Notes: generated by a model not told the origin, from the letters alone. A DNA stretch of 64,000 nucleotides from Gordonibacter sp. Marseille-P4307 (GCF_900604965.1 NZ_UWPD01000001.1:1403311-1467310), one strand, 5' to 3'. Counted from the stretch's first letter, positions 18,032 through 26,159 are shown. Translations and numbers: made by a program.

Positions 18032-18367
18032 CGGTGATCCTTCCCGAATTTTCGAATATCGCCGCTCTAAATCAGACAAAACACGGTGCTTTAAGCATTC
18101 TTGAATAGGTATAACCTTTCGATACCATGCAGCGGCTTTCAGGTGACGTCTTCCCCCAAGGGAGAACAATTCTCGTCACTCGTAATATCAATAAGATGTT
18201 TTAATGCAAATGATCCGTCTTCCAAGACGAAAGAAAGCAGCCCCATGACACGCTACCGAATCCCCATTTCCATCTGGCTTGCCTTCAAAGCGGTCGCCAT
18301 CGGACACATCTATGCAGATATCTTAGTTACCTTTATGGTTTTGCAGTTATTTCACTTATGAAAATTC
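18032..18367. other. intergenic region upstream of the MoeA-like gene
   Basis: About 335 bases, AT-richer than its surroundings. It should hold the minus-strand promoter of the MoeA-like gene. An open frame at 18101-18361 on the plus strand has no ribosome binding site and no family resemblance. I see no other gene. Confidence 0.4.
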
Positions 18368-18782
18368 TAACAGTTAAGGAGACGGGTGCTTTCTAGCACG
18401 CTCCCTCGATGACACCTTCCGCTAGCCGCCATGATGGTTCCAGCCAGCAAGGAACGTGCCCGGGCGCCCGGGCGGATGGGACGATCGTCCATGACGCGGG
18501 CGAGCCCCGTCGCGAAGGCCTGCGGCCACGGCCCTGCACGTCGAGGCGATGGCCATGGCGAGCAACCTGCGCCCGCGGCCGAAGCGGCGCCTTTGGCGCT
18601 TCGCGGGGATGGGCCCGGAGAGCCTGCGGCCGCACCTCGATCGGCTCGCCTGCTTGCCTAGGGCGAGCCGGGCAGAGGGCAAACGGCCCGAAACTGAAGA
18701 GGCGGTCCGCCATCTGCTGCAAGTTGAAGCCCATTATCGCAGTTGAGACGGCTTCGAAGAGCACCTGTTTTCTTAACTGTTA
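18368..18782. mobile_element. 415-base mini-IS/MITE-like element with terminal inverted repeats
   Basis: The element begins TAACAGTTAAGGAGACGGGTGCTTTC at 18368 and ends with the near-complement of TAACAGTTAAGAAAACAGGTGCTCTTC at 18782, giving imperfect inverted ends of about 26 bases with a perfect outer 11. The interior is very GC-rich and encodes no intact transposase. The right 199 bases recur at 9869-10067. I found no clear target duplication. It is best described as a non-autonomous or internally deleted IS whose full-length relative is probably elsewhere in the genome. Confidence 0.7.
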
Positions 18783-18829
18783 GAGAATAAATTTAGTATG
18801 CGATGTTGTCGACCTGTAAATTGCCGAGA

Positions 18830-19087
18830 TTATTCCTGGAAGGCATGTCGTCTGCCGAATACTTCCTCGCAAGCTGGGCGCTGATACAGCGTGCATCCCC
18901 GCGATATCTCGTTTCCGTAGCGCACGGTGAACGAATCATCGGATAATTGATAGCTTAGATGCGTTCCGATTTCCGTATCATCGAGCTCCAGAAGCAATTG
19001 CCCTGTTCCATGCCAGAGGATCTCTTCGATTGCGTCCAATCCCACTTCGAACGTTCTTTTGATGATCTGCCTCGTCTCATTCGGCAT
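18830..19087 (-). CDS. small hypothetical protein
   Basis: 85 residues (MPNETRQIIKRTFEVGLDAI onward), starting at ATG 19087 after ATAAGGTG. It follows, 18 bases on, the 166-residue gene at 19106-19606 on the same strand, so the two are probably one operon or two parts of one gene. It has mixed alpha/beta composition and no signal peptide or membrane segment. I do not recognise a family. Its position between an IS remnant and a decayed polymerase suggests accessory origin. Confidence 0.5.
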   Translation of the reverse strand: MPNETRQIIKRTFEVGLDAIEEILWHGTGQLLLELDDTEIGTHLSYQLSDDSFTVRYGNEISRGCTLYQRPACEEVFGRRHAFQE

Positions 19088-19105
19088 CACCTTATGGGAC
19101 GCATC

Positions 19106-19606
19106 TTATGGGAACGCTTTGCAACGGTTATTGAGGACTTCCGAGCCAACGTATGACTCAAGCAGCTCGAAAGGGAGCTCATCGTTAATGGACGAGCACC
19201 AGCTGATGCCCTCTAGCATCAGCGGAGGCCAGCCAGCATCCCCTTCGGCGTAGAAGCTCGATGACCAACCATCTCTGTAGCAGCAGTATTGCGATCTCTT
19301 GCCCATTTCCTCATTGGTGAGCCCGCGCATCGACTCAATGTTCTTTGCAGAGAGCAGCCCTTCGATCCTTTCTATTTGTGCTTCGTTAAGCTCGTAGCCC
19401 CTGCAGGACTCATTCTCTTCTGCGCGTTTGAATATCTCGTAGGCCGCTGTACGCTCGTCTTTATTGTTACTGAAAAGCAGCTTGATGTAGTCGGTCTTGC
19501 CGAGTGTCTCCCAATAGCGCAGTATGCCTTCGTCAAGATCGCAGGCGATGTAATAGTTCACGACTCCTGAGGCACTGAATGTGAATCGGCGGGCGCAGTT
19601 CTTCAT
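19106..19606 (-). CDS. hypothetical protein
   Basis: 166 residues. I chose ATG 19606 because GGAGG stands ten bases upstream; an in-frame upstream start (19639) would add eleven residues. The sequence has recognisable coding character (IACDLDEGILRYWETLGKTD, YELNEAQIERIEGLLSAKNI, LPFELLESYVGSEVLN) but no motif I can assign. It is soluble and rich in acidic residues and aromatics. It precedes the 85-residue gene at 18830-19087. It may belong to immunity- or SMI1-like small proteins, but there is no direct evidence for this. Confidence 0.55.
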   Translation of the reverse strand: MKNCARRFTFSASGVVNYYIACDLDEGILRYWETLGKTDYIKLLFSNNKDERTAAYEIFKRAEENESCRGYELNEAQIERIEGLLSAKNIESMRGLTNEEMGKRSQYCCYRDGWSSSFYAEGDAGWPPLMLEGISWCSSINDELPFELLESYVGSEVLNNRCKAFP

Positions 19607-19804
19607 CTCTTGGACACCTCCAAACCTCTCGTGATCCACTGTAAAACAAGAGACCGGTGGTGGTTGACCTTTTATGGGACAGGCGAGATGAAAGCTGGGG
19701 CGTCAATGGCGCTTGATCGATAGATTCTCTCCGATATCCGGAAAAACACAGTCTGTTCGATTGATGGATCGCCCTCCAGGGTCCATTATTAAGAGTCCTA
19801 TTAA

Positions 19805-19818
19805 CGAACATATGTTCC
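19805..19818. promoter_or_regulatory. LexA/SOS box
   Basis: CGAACATATGTTCC contains the perfect palindrome GAACATATGTTC and fits the Gram-positive LexA consensus CGAACRNRYGTTYG. It lies 22 bases before the start of a Y-family polymerase remnant, the expected place for SOS control. Confidence 0.8.
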
Positions 19819-19839
19819 CATTGAATAAGGAGGTGCTCC

Positions 19840-20200
19840 GTGCGCGAGCGCGTGATCATGCACATAGACATGAACGCATTCTACGCGTCCGTCGCGCAGC
19901 ACCTCGACCCGCGCCATCCAAGTGCGGGCCACGAACCTCTCCTCGATGGACGACCCGCTGCAGTGCGATTTGTTCGGGGACGCCGAGGATACGCTCAAGG
20001 CCGAGAGGTTCAACCTTGCCATAGACGGCAAGATCTACGCCATCGACGACGTGCGGAGCATCCGCCGCTCATCTTCGCGCAAGGTCGGTGGAGACGGCAT
20101 CTGCTACACCATCCGCATCGGCGAGCGCATCATCCAGCTCTACTACGAGGATCCGCGCTGGTTCGTCGAGGAGTTACTAAGCGACGAGCTCGTCTCCTAG
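19840..20200 (+). pseudogene. Y-family DNA polymerase (DinB/UmuC-like) gutted remnant
   Basis: The first 22 codons (GTG 19840, AAGGAGGTG upstream) read VIMHIDMNAFYASVAQ, the polymerase IV/V N-terminus with its first catalytic Asp. At about 19904 the reading jumps frame to IQVRATNLSSMDDPLQCDLF, which belongs near the C-terminus, so about 1 kb of palm, fingers and thumb is deleted. After LAID a third piece (GKIYAIDDVRSIRRSSSRKV, then YTIRIGERIIQLYYEDPRWF) appears that is not polymerase; the same small domain may exist as a separate gene elsewhere. The SOS box and ribosome binding site survive. The protein cannot be active as a polymerase. Confidence 0.75.
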
Positions 20201-20548
20201 AAGCTCAGTTCCGTCCCACAGCGAGAGCGCCCCACCCTCCTCAGATTCCTGTAGGCGATCTTGTCTACGACGTCGGTGAAGCCCTGTCTCCGAATGCCTC
20301 CCTGTTCGTCAGCTGCACCCTTCGCACGCCTCTATCCAGACAACGCTCGCACCGAACCCGCGTTGCGCCGCAAGGCGTACATCTCCCCACGAAACCCGCA
20401 CAAGCGACCATACATCTACCTGCGTCGTGATGCAGGTTTCGCGAAGACACGCGCTTGACTCCTTGCGGCTCGCGCAGAACCCGTGCAGGTCGTCTGGTCA
20501 CAAGGCGGTGAGCAAAGGCCCATCGCAAAAGACCAAGGAGGCAAAATC
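20201..20548. other. intergenic region with no supported gene
   Basis: About 350 bases between the polymerase remnant and the next gene. Open frames in it lack ribosome binding sites and family resemblance. The last 20 bases hold the AAGGAGG of the 20549 gene. Confidence 0.4.
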
Positions 20549-21265
20549 ATGGGAAACAGGGCAGTCATCACAACGCCGGACAAGAATCTGGCGCTCTACC
20601 TTCACTGGAACGACGGGCGCGACACGGTGGAACCGCTGTTTAGGTACTGCGAGCTGCAAGGGTATCGTCTCCCGAGCTCCGACAGCTACGGCGGGGCGCG
20701 GATCGCTCAGGTGATGTGCAACTTCTTCGGCGGCTCGACGAGCGTGGGGATAGACCATTTCAAGAACCTCGGCGACCAGGGCGACAATGGCGTCTACGTC
20801 ATCGACGGATGGAAGATCGTAGGCCGCAAGGAGGTCTCATACGACGAGGACTGGAACGTCAACGGATGGCACAAAGATGCGGGCAGAGACGGTATCAGTG
20901 GCGGACATGAAAAGAGCGCTTTCGAGGAGAAGCTTCGAGAGATAGGCGGGCGCGTTATAGAGGAAACCAATATCCTCGGCATCGATGGAATGAAAAGCGT
21001 CCGGTACGAAGTGCCCAAAAAGGATAAGGCGGGGAATCCAACATCCGAAATGAGCACCATCTCCACACCCAAATCAGTCTATGACAAAAACGTCATTAGT
21101 GCTGAAGAGTACATGCGCCGTGGCCTCGAAGCCGCGAACAATGCGGCAACGGCCAATAATGGAAGTCTAAGCCGCAGCTGGAATGGCACAGACAACAACG
21201 GGATAAAATGGAAGGGGTACCTCGACGACAATGGAAATGTCAGCACTCTATACCCAACGATTTGA
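20549..21265 (+). CDS. hypothetical protein of mobile-element type
   Basis: 238 residues from ATG 20549 with AAGGAGG nine bases upstream. The first 60 residues (GNRAVITTPDKNLALYLHWN, RDTVEPLFRYCELQGYR) resemble a conserved protein I associate with integrative elements of Firmicutes and Coriobacteriia, often near Y-family polymerase genes. Its function is unknown. The C-terminal third is low-complexity and polar (AANNAATANNGSLSRSWNGT), ending in a short aromatic motif. There is no signal peptide. It lies downstream of an SOS box and may be induced by DNA damage by read-through from the decayed polymerase gene. Confidence 0.65.
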   Translation: MGNRAVITTPDKNLALYLHWNDGRDTVEPLFRYCELQGYRLPSSDSYGGARIAQVMCNFFGGSTSVGIDHFKNLGDQGDNGVYVIDGWKIVGRKEVSYDEDWNVNGWHKDAGRDGISGGHEKSAFEEKLREIGGRVIEETNILGIDGMKSVRYEVPKKDKAGNPTSEMSTISTPKSVYDKNVISAEEYMRRGLEAANNAATANNGSLSRSWNGTDNNGIKWKGYLDDNGNVSTLYPTI

Positions 21266-21275
21266 GGTGATTATC

Positions 21276-21627
21276 ATGGATATCTGCGTATTGAAAGAAA
21301 CAGACATCAGCGACCGTAAAGCCCAGTGGCCAGTTCTGTTTGCATTCGACAACGACAGCCCTGCCTTTGTTGAGCGAGCGCAGTCGTATGCGCGCGGTGA
21401 GGGCGTCTATAACGAGGACACCTCCACCAGCTTTTGGAACGAGCTAGACGATTAACGAGCATTTCGATGTCTCGTGCAGGTTCTGCGACAATCACTATGA
21501 TATGACTCATCAAGAGTTTTACGGCTTTTTCGAGCTCGCGTGCGGGCGCTATCTCGAAATGGATCCTAGCGCAGCCGATGATCTCAAAAAGGCCCTGGGC
21601 GATTACCGAGAGAAGTTCCTCTTGTAA
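21276..21627 (+). pseudogene. small hypothetical gene split by a probable frameshift
   Basis: The first part (21276-21455, MDICVLKETDISDRKAQWPV to STSFWNELDD-stop) is followed at once in another frame by EHFDVSCRFCDNHYDMTHQE to LGDYREKFLL-stop (21457-21627). The second part has good coding character but no start codon or ribosome binding site, so one longer protein of about 115 residues with a single-base indel near 21440-21456 is the simplest reading. The CRFCDNHYD segment could bind metal. It follows the 20549 gene by ten bases and would be in its operon. Confidence 0.5.
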
Positions 21628-21689
21628 AGCGACTGGGCTTTAATCTAACGCCTCCGCAGGCAATTCCTGTGGGGCTTTGTGTTTCTATG

Positions 21690-22070
21690 CTCTCAAAACA
21701 GGGGCGCGGGGGATCCCCCGCTGGGCGAACGCGGCAAGATGCTGGCTGAATCTGCTTTGTGGGCGAATGCAACACAAAGCAGGCTACTCGCTAAGTTCGC
21801 CGTATGCACAACAGGGCCGAAGGCAAGGAGCCTGGCAGTGAGATGCGCGAAAGCGCGTCTGACGCCACGGGCTACTTACTGGATTCGGCACCTAAGTTCC
21901 TTGCCGTAAGCCAGGAAGACTCCCCGCCTGCGGTTCGAGCCTGGGCAGTCTTCCTGGCGGTTGCCCCAGGGCGCAAGCGCCCCAGGGCATCCGTAGGTGA
22001 CCGCCTTCATGCCGCAAACACCCACCAGCTCCATGAGCTCTCCCGTTCGCCCTTCCCAGGGCGCTTTTCC
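21690..22070 (+). ncRNA. candidate structured RNA of unknown class, ending in a terminator
   Basis: This 380-base stretch has no convincing gene but is dense in perfect inverted repeats: CTGCTTTGTG/CACAAAGCAG (21752-21761, 21773-21782), GCCAGGAAGACT/AGTCTTCCTGGC (21910-21921, 21947-21958), GGCAAGGA/TCCTTGCC (21822-21829, 21898-21905), GGGCGC-AA-GCGCCC near 21970, and a GAAA-capped GCGC hairpin near 21848. CTAAGTTC occurs twice. It ends in CGCCCT-TCCC-AGGGCG plus TTTT at 22049-22068, a plus-strand terminator. GGGCGAAC at 21723 could also pair with GTTCGCCC at 22045. Known tmRNA and RNase P landmarks are absent. Confidence 0.4.
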
Positions 22071-22080
22071 TCAGGTGACA

Positions 22081-23058
22081 TTATTCGCTCACCATCCCAT
22101 GTTTCTTGAGATATGCGTCATATTCGCTGCCTTCAAGAACCTTGTCATAGGAGCCACTGACCACGTGAATCTTTGCGGTGTTGCTAACACCTGTTAGGAA
22201 ATCCCGGAAATCCGGATTGATGTTTGCAAGCCTGTCGACTGTAGACCAGTCGAGCGTTTCTCTTTGCTGCGCCTGGAACAGAATCTCACTCTGCGCGGCA
22301 TACTCGATATCGAGACGGATGACGCCGATACCGAACGCATTGGAAAGGCGCTGGAGATCCTCCAGGAAGTCCGAGTCGTTGGAAATGGATGAGGCCACGA
22401 GATAGCCCTCGTTTGCCCAACTGGAATTCGAGACGGCCTGGAAGAAGTATTCACGCAGCTTTCCGGTACTCAAGGACTTCTTAAGCTCGAACGAGAAGAT
22501 TCTGTAGGGATTCACGCGCAAGGTGTCCTGCAGTTGAATCGTGCTTTCCTCGTAGTCGTTGAATGGGAAATACGCCCCGACCATATCGGGATGAGTCCAT
22601 TTGTCGGAATTTTTGGATTTCTTGCTCGACACCTCGTGGTAGATGGTCTTTGCATAGCACCTGAAATGAGGATCGCTGCGCACGTATGTGGCGAGCAGAG
22701 GATGGAGGTCTCGCTCGCTCCAGCTTGATTTCGAGGCGCTGCGCGAAGGCTTGGCGTCGTCGACGTCGGTCTTCACATCGTCGCTTGCACCTTCAACCTC
22801 GCTCGCAGCGTACTGGAGCGCCTTAAGGCCGAAAAGCACTGGGTGCTTGCTCAGTTGAACGAATTCAGAGTCGGAGCTTTCCTTGATGTCCATGTAAAGC
22901 TGCGCCTGGATTGAGCGAGCCGGAGTTTTGCCTTTGGATCCAACCTTCTCGGCAAGACCAAGCTCGCTGGCTTGTTGCCAAATTTGATCGGCGCTCATGG
23001 GTTTTTTCTTGACGTCGAGAACCTCACGAGCCATATCCTTGAATGTATACCCGATCAT
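22081..23058 (-). CDS. HARE-HTH protein with restriction-endonuclease-like domain (COG2958 type)
   Basis: 325 residues. Residues 1-75 form a HARE-HTH (HB1/ASXL/restriction-endonuclease helix-turn-helix) domain: TFKDMAREVLDVKKKPMSAD, then IWQQASELGL and SIQAQLYMDI. After a polar linker, residues 120-300 look like a PD-(D/E)XK fold, with a plausible catalytic strand YRIFSFELKKSLS and the preceding acidic region PFNDYEESTI. HARE-HTH domains occur with chromatin- or DNA-modification systems and restriction enzymes, where they may recognise DNA or its modification. The gene overlaps by four bases the upstream RHH gene. I infer a nuclease-like effector; activity is not shown. Confidence 0.7.
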   Translation of the reverse strand: MIGYTFKDMAREVLDVKKKPMSADQIWQQASELGLAEKVGSKGKTPARSIQAQLYMDIKESSDSEFVQLSKHPVLFGLKALQYAASEVEGASDDVKTDVDDAKPSRSASKSSWSERDLHPLLATYVRSDPHFRCYAKTIYHEVSSKKSKNSDKWTHPDMVGAYFPFNDYEESTIQLQDTLRVNPYRIFSFELKKSLSTGKLREYFFQAVSNSSWANEGYLVASSISNDSDFLEDLQRLSNAFGIGVIRLDIEYAAQSEILFQAQQRETLDWSTVDRLANINPDFRDFLTGVSNTAKIHVVSGSYDKVLEGSEYDAYLKKHGMVSE

Positions 23059-23267
23059 TTTGCGCTCCTCTCGCTCGAGAGCTTCTCAACCAAGCACATA
23101 CGGATATATGCGGAAAAGCTGACGCCGCTCAGCTTTGCCTCTTCGGCTGCAGCGTCTCGGAGGTTATCGGGGATGCGAATCGTCGTCGAGTGCATATCAC
23201 CCTGTGAAAGATAGGTTTGAATCGCCGTTTTGTCGGCACCGTTTCCAATGAGTTCCCGATAGCTCAT
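23055..23267 (-). CDS. ribbon-helix-helix DNA-binding protein
   Basis: 70 residues; ATG at 23267. The C-terminal part has the RHH pattern STTIRIPDNLRDAAAEEAKL followed by GVSFSAYIRMCLVEKL, a beta strand for DNA contact and two helices for dimerisation. The stop overlaps the ATG of the HARE-HTH gene (23055-23058), so the two are translationally coupled. Small RHH proteins next to an effector are usually autorepressors, often antitoxins. The upstream 23268-23340 sequence is AT-rich and would hold the promoter and operator. Confidence 0.75.
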   Translation of the reverse strand: MSYRELIGNGADKTAIQTYLSQGDMHSTTIRIPDNLRDAAAEEAKLSGVSFSAYIRMCLVEKLSSERSAK

Positions 23268-23440
23268 CTTTTCGCCTTTCGCGATATGTCTCACAAATGA
23301 ATACATTTTATATCGTATCCAATGCACGCTATTCAGTGAATTGGCCGAAGGCTGTGCATCTCACCCAATGCGCAATAAGCATTCACGCCCCTATATTTCT
23401 AAGAATCCACCGCCCACCCTTGAGGGTTCTTCCCAATTTT

Positions 23441-23807
23441 TGAGGCTTCGCCAGTTTGTGTGGGTAGTTTTAGGTAGATTCCCAGATGACGCGGGGAATC
23501 TCGGCTAAGGTCTTTTCGCCGAAAAAAAAACCGCCGAGAGAAAGGCCCCGTCTACGACGTGCCGCCGCAGGCGCGCAGGTGGCGCGCGCTCGACTTCGGC
23601 GCCACGGAGGTCTTCCTTGAGTACAAGCTGCCCCGCGTCGAGGCCGTCAACAACAAGATCAAGCTCACGGTGCGCATGGGCTACGGCTTCCGCAACATCG
23701 ACAACCTCATCGAGCTCGTCATGCTGCGCTGCTCGAATCTGCCGATAAAGCTGCCTGAAAGGGCTTAGGCCACTTGAAATCTACCCACACAAACTGGCGA
23801 AGCCTCA
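23441..23807 (+). mobile_element. internally deleted ISL3-family element
   Basis: Perfect 27-base inverted ends (TGAGGCTTCGCCAGTTTGTG plus TGGGTAG at 23441-23467, complement at 23781-23807) bound 367 bases. Inside, the plus strand from about 23545 to 23768 encodes a transposase C-terminus: VPPQARRWRALDFGATEVFL, then EAVNNKIKLTVRMGYGFRNI and DNLIELVMLRCS, the ISL3-family tail. The N-terminal and DDE parts are gone, so it cannot move by itself but keeps both ends and could be mobilised in trans. No target duplication is visible. Confidence 0.8.
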
Positions 23808-23897
23808 CACTAAATTATAATTCGTAACACTTCCCAGTTGAAAATGAACTATTATAGAGGATAGGAAGTGCAAGTCCTTAAGAGGAAGGAAGTAGAC

Positions 23898-24302
23898 ATG
23901 GCTTGTTTTCTCGTACCCACAGGAGAGGCGATCGTTGCCAGCATAGTGAAGAACCGCGTCTCCGCAAGCGAGGAGCGCACCGAGCCGGAGGCTGCCGAGA
24001 CCGGCCTTACAGCAGACGGCAAGTTCACCTGGAAGAAGAAGCTCTCCTGGCTCACCACGATGCTCTGGGGCGGCGCCATCCTGCTCTGCCTTGAGCACAT
24101 CTGGCACGGCGAGGTCGTCTTCTACCCGCCGTTCCTCACCGCTATGGCAGATCCGGCTGACACCGCCGTCATGCTCTCGGAAATGGGCACCGTCGGCGTC
24201 GGCATGGCTGTCATGGTCACGCTCATATGGGTCGCCATGATCCTCATCGCAGACCATGCACCTGCCATCAAGCGCGCGCTCGTATCTGCAAAGGAGGCAT
24301 AG
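23898..24302 (+). CDS. small membrane protein
   Basis: 134 residues from ATG 23898 (AGGAAGGAAG upstream). A cytoplasmic acidic N-terminus of about 50 residues leads to two predicted membrane helices (WLTTMLWGGAILLCLEHIWH, and GTVGVGMAVMVTLIWVAMIL). The sequence begins MACFLVPTGEAIVASIV, a form I associate with hypothetical membrane proteins of Eggerthellaceae. It forms an operon with the next gene two bases on. No catalytic residues are visible. It was perhaps once linked to the decayed transporter downstream. Confidence 0.65.
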   Translation: MACFLVPTGEAIVASIVKNRVSASEERTEPEAAETGLTADGKFTWKKKLSWLTTMLWGGAILLCLEHIWHGEVVFYPPFLTAMADPADTAVMLSEMGTVGVGMAVMVTLIWVAMILIADHAPAIKRALVSAKEA

Positions 24303-24303
24303 C

Positions 24304-24609
24304 ATGACGCTCGTTATCACAGGCATCGCCGCCATCATCGCGACAATAGTCCTATACGCAAAGCCCGTGCTCGCGCAAAGGTTCCATATCGGCGTGCTCG
24401 CCCTCATGTATTGGGGCGCTTCCCTCATGTGGTGCGTGGACGGCTTCGCAACCCTTGCCGAGGGCGAGGGCTTCATCGAACTCTCCGACGCGGCAGCCAT
24501 GTCAGACGACGTGCTTCTCGGCGTGTGCGTAGTCGTTCTAGGTCTTGTTGTATGGGGCATCGTCTGCGCCGTCAAGAACCGCAAATCCAATACGGCTGCC
24601 GCAGCATAG
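24304..24609 (+). CDS. small membrane protein, partner of the previous gene
   Basis: 101 residues with three predicted membrane helices (MTLVITGIAAIIATIVLYAK, VLALMYWGASLMWCVDGF, VLLGVCVVVLGLVVWGIVCA). ATG 24304 lies two bases after the preceding stop, within AGGAGGCATAGCATG, so the upstream gene's end supplies the ribosome binding site. The two proteins probably form one membrane complex. The family is not characterised to my knowledge. Confidence 0.65.
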   Translation: MTLVITGIAAIIATIVLYAKPVLAQRFHIGVLALMYWGASLMWCVDGFATLAEGEGFIELSDAAAMSDDVLLGVCVVVLGLVVWGIVCAVKNRKSNTAAAA

Positions 24610-24634
24610 TGTTCGCGATCAAAAGGAGAAAACC

Positions 24635-24888
24635 ATGAAGTCAAGAGAATAGTCGTAGCCGCGCTTGCGCTCTGCCTCGCAGCCTGCGCACTTGCTGGCT
24701 GCTCGTCAAACGTCGAGCTCGCCATCTGCTATGCGTATTTCGACGGTGCAACCGTCTACCCAGATGCCTTCAAGGCCGTCGATCTCACGAAGAAATACGA
24801 CGAGATCTTCTCCATGATGCTGGGTGCGGACTACTACGAGAAGATGAAGTCGCTCGGCATGGACTTCATGAAGCTCTCCTTCAACTAA
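24635..24888 (+). pseudogene. lipoprotein/binding-protein remnant with N-terminal frameshift
   Basis: ATG 24635 (AAAGGAG upstream) meets TAG after five codons. One frame over, the sequence reads RIVVAALALCLAACALAGCS, a clear lipoprotein signal peptide, then about 60 residues (NVELAICYAYFDGATVYPDA, YDEIFSMMLGADYYEKMKSL) to TAA at 24886. A single-base indel thus separates the start from the body. The body is far shorter than a substrate-binding protein. With the permease fragment that follows it looks like the remains of an uptake operon. Confidence 0.6.
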
Positions 24889-24911
24889 GCAGTTCTTAGG
24901 GATGCGAAGGG

Positions 24912-25318
24912 ATGGAGACGAGGGACGGCCGCACGGCCCGAATGAACTCGGATGCGCAAAGCACCAGGGGCGCATATAAGGGATACGTGCGCCATAAGCT
25001 GCTTGTGATAGCGGTCCTCGTCTTCATAGTCTTCGCGCTGGCAGGCGCTTCGATAATGACGGGGCCTGCAGGCCTCGGGCTTGCAACGTCATTGCTGCAA
25101 TCTTCGGATAGGGCGACCAGTACAACGTGATCGTCGTATGGAACCTCCGCATGCCGCGCATCCTCACGACCATCATTGGCAGATGTCCCTGTCTCTGGCC
25201 GGATGTGCTTTCCAGTCCGTCTTACGGAACTCCCTCGCTTCGGCAAGCACGCTCGGCATATCGCAGGGTGCTGCCCTGGGCGCCTCCATCGCAATCATCG
25301 TCTTCGGGGTCGGCTGAT
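24912..25318 (+). pseudogene. FecCD-family permease remnant with frameshifts
   Basis: The first frame gives YKGYVRHKLLVIAVLVFIVF and GASIMTGPAGLG, the N-terminal helix and loop of a FecCD permease. The frame then shifts near 25090 to reach YNVIVWNLRMPRILTTIIG and again near 25185 to give SLAGCAFQSVLRNSLASAST then GISQGAALGASIAI before TGA at 25316. The remaining 200 residues are missing. It is not functional. With the lipoprotein remnant upstream it represents a lost third FecCD uptake system. Confidence 0.75.
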
Positions 25319-25392
25319 CGTCTGCCGCCTACGAAGGCATACCCTCGAGGCAGTCACGCCACATCTATGACTTAAAGAAGCTCAGCGGTGCG

Positions 25393-25650
25393 GTGGGCAT
25401 GGATGACGATTTGCTCAACCTGATGACTGTCGTCAGAGATCAGCGCGTCGGTGGCTTTCGCTGTCCTTCAGCTGACGCAAGCGTGAACATCCCAGCCGCG
25501 CTGCGCGAAATCGTTTCCACTGCCGCATACAAAGCAGACTATGAGCGCCTCACGATGCCGTTACTCTATGAGGAAATATCCTACGGTGACGCCATCGGCA
25601 TGCTTGAGCTGATAGCTCGGTCGCTCGAAAAGGACGAACGCTTCGCCTGA
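25393..25650 (+). CDS. hypothetical ORF, possibly a gene fragment
   Basis: Up to 85 codons reading MDDDLLNLMTVVRDQRVGGF, then SVNIPAALREIVSTAAYKAD and YGDAIGMLELIARSLEKDER. Composition and codon use look coding, and the frame is open upstream to about 25370. No ribosome binding site precedes the ATG. No family is recognised. It may be the 3' end of a deleted gene next to the decayed transporter. Confidence 0.35.
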   Translation: MGMDDDLLNLMTVVRDQRVGGFRCPSADASVNIPAALREIVSTAAYKADYERLTMPLLYEEISYGDAIGMLELIARSLEKDERFA

Positions 25651-26110
25651 TGGCGGCTTAGCGGTTGCATCCAATTGTCCTTTAGCGAGATTGCCAGTAA
25701 ACTTGCCAAAGGACACCCAGCAACCCAGCAAGTTCCTAGTCGCTTAGCATCTTCTTTACTGTCTTTCTTCGCTCGGCTTCTTCGAGGGCTTCGGCAGCCC
25801 TTAGCTGAACAATTTACCTGTTGGTTGTATTAAGTGTTGGCGTTGCCTCAGAGAAGGGTCCACATCTGCAAGAACGATATTATCTGCCTTGAAGCGCTGA
25901 TGCGAACTAGCGAAGCAGGCCGACATGTCCGAATCCGCAAGCATGCCGCCTGCACTCAGCAAGCGCACGCCAGTTATCATCAGCGCGCCTTCCCTCTTGG
26001 ACAAAAATTGAAACTCAATCCGGCTGAGTTTCGTTTGAGTTTCGGTTTTTGTCCCAGTAACGTGTCGCCATGTCCAAGCAGCAATACAATTTAGAGCAGT
26101 CTATACAGCA
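25651..26110. other. intergenic stretch with inverted repeat
   Basis: No supported gene. A minus-strand frame (25801-26004, ITGVRLLSAGGMLADSD) resembles the start of an amidohydrolase but soon loses that character. GGACAAAAATTGAAACTCAA (25999-26018) and TTTGAGTTTCGGTTTTTGTCC (26034-26054) form a long near-perfect hairpin of terminator or element-end type. Confidence 0.4.
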
Positions 26111-26159
26111 GGTGAAAAATGCGTTTTACTGAGTGGAAATAAGCTGATAGGGCTTTGAC

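Noticed and set aside
21930-21945. GGTTCGAGCC, a tRNA/tmRNA T-loop-like sequence
   Set aside because: No acceptor stem, anticodon arm, tag-peptide frame or CCA context surrounds it.
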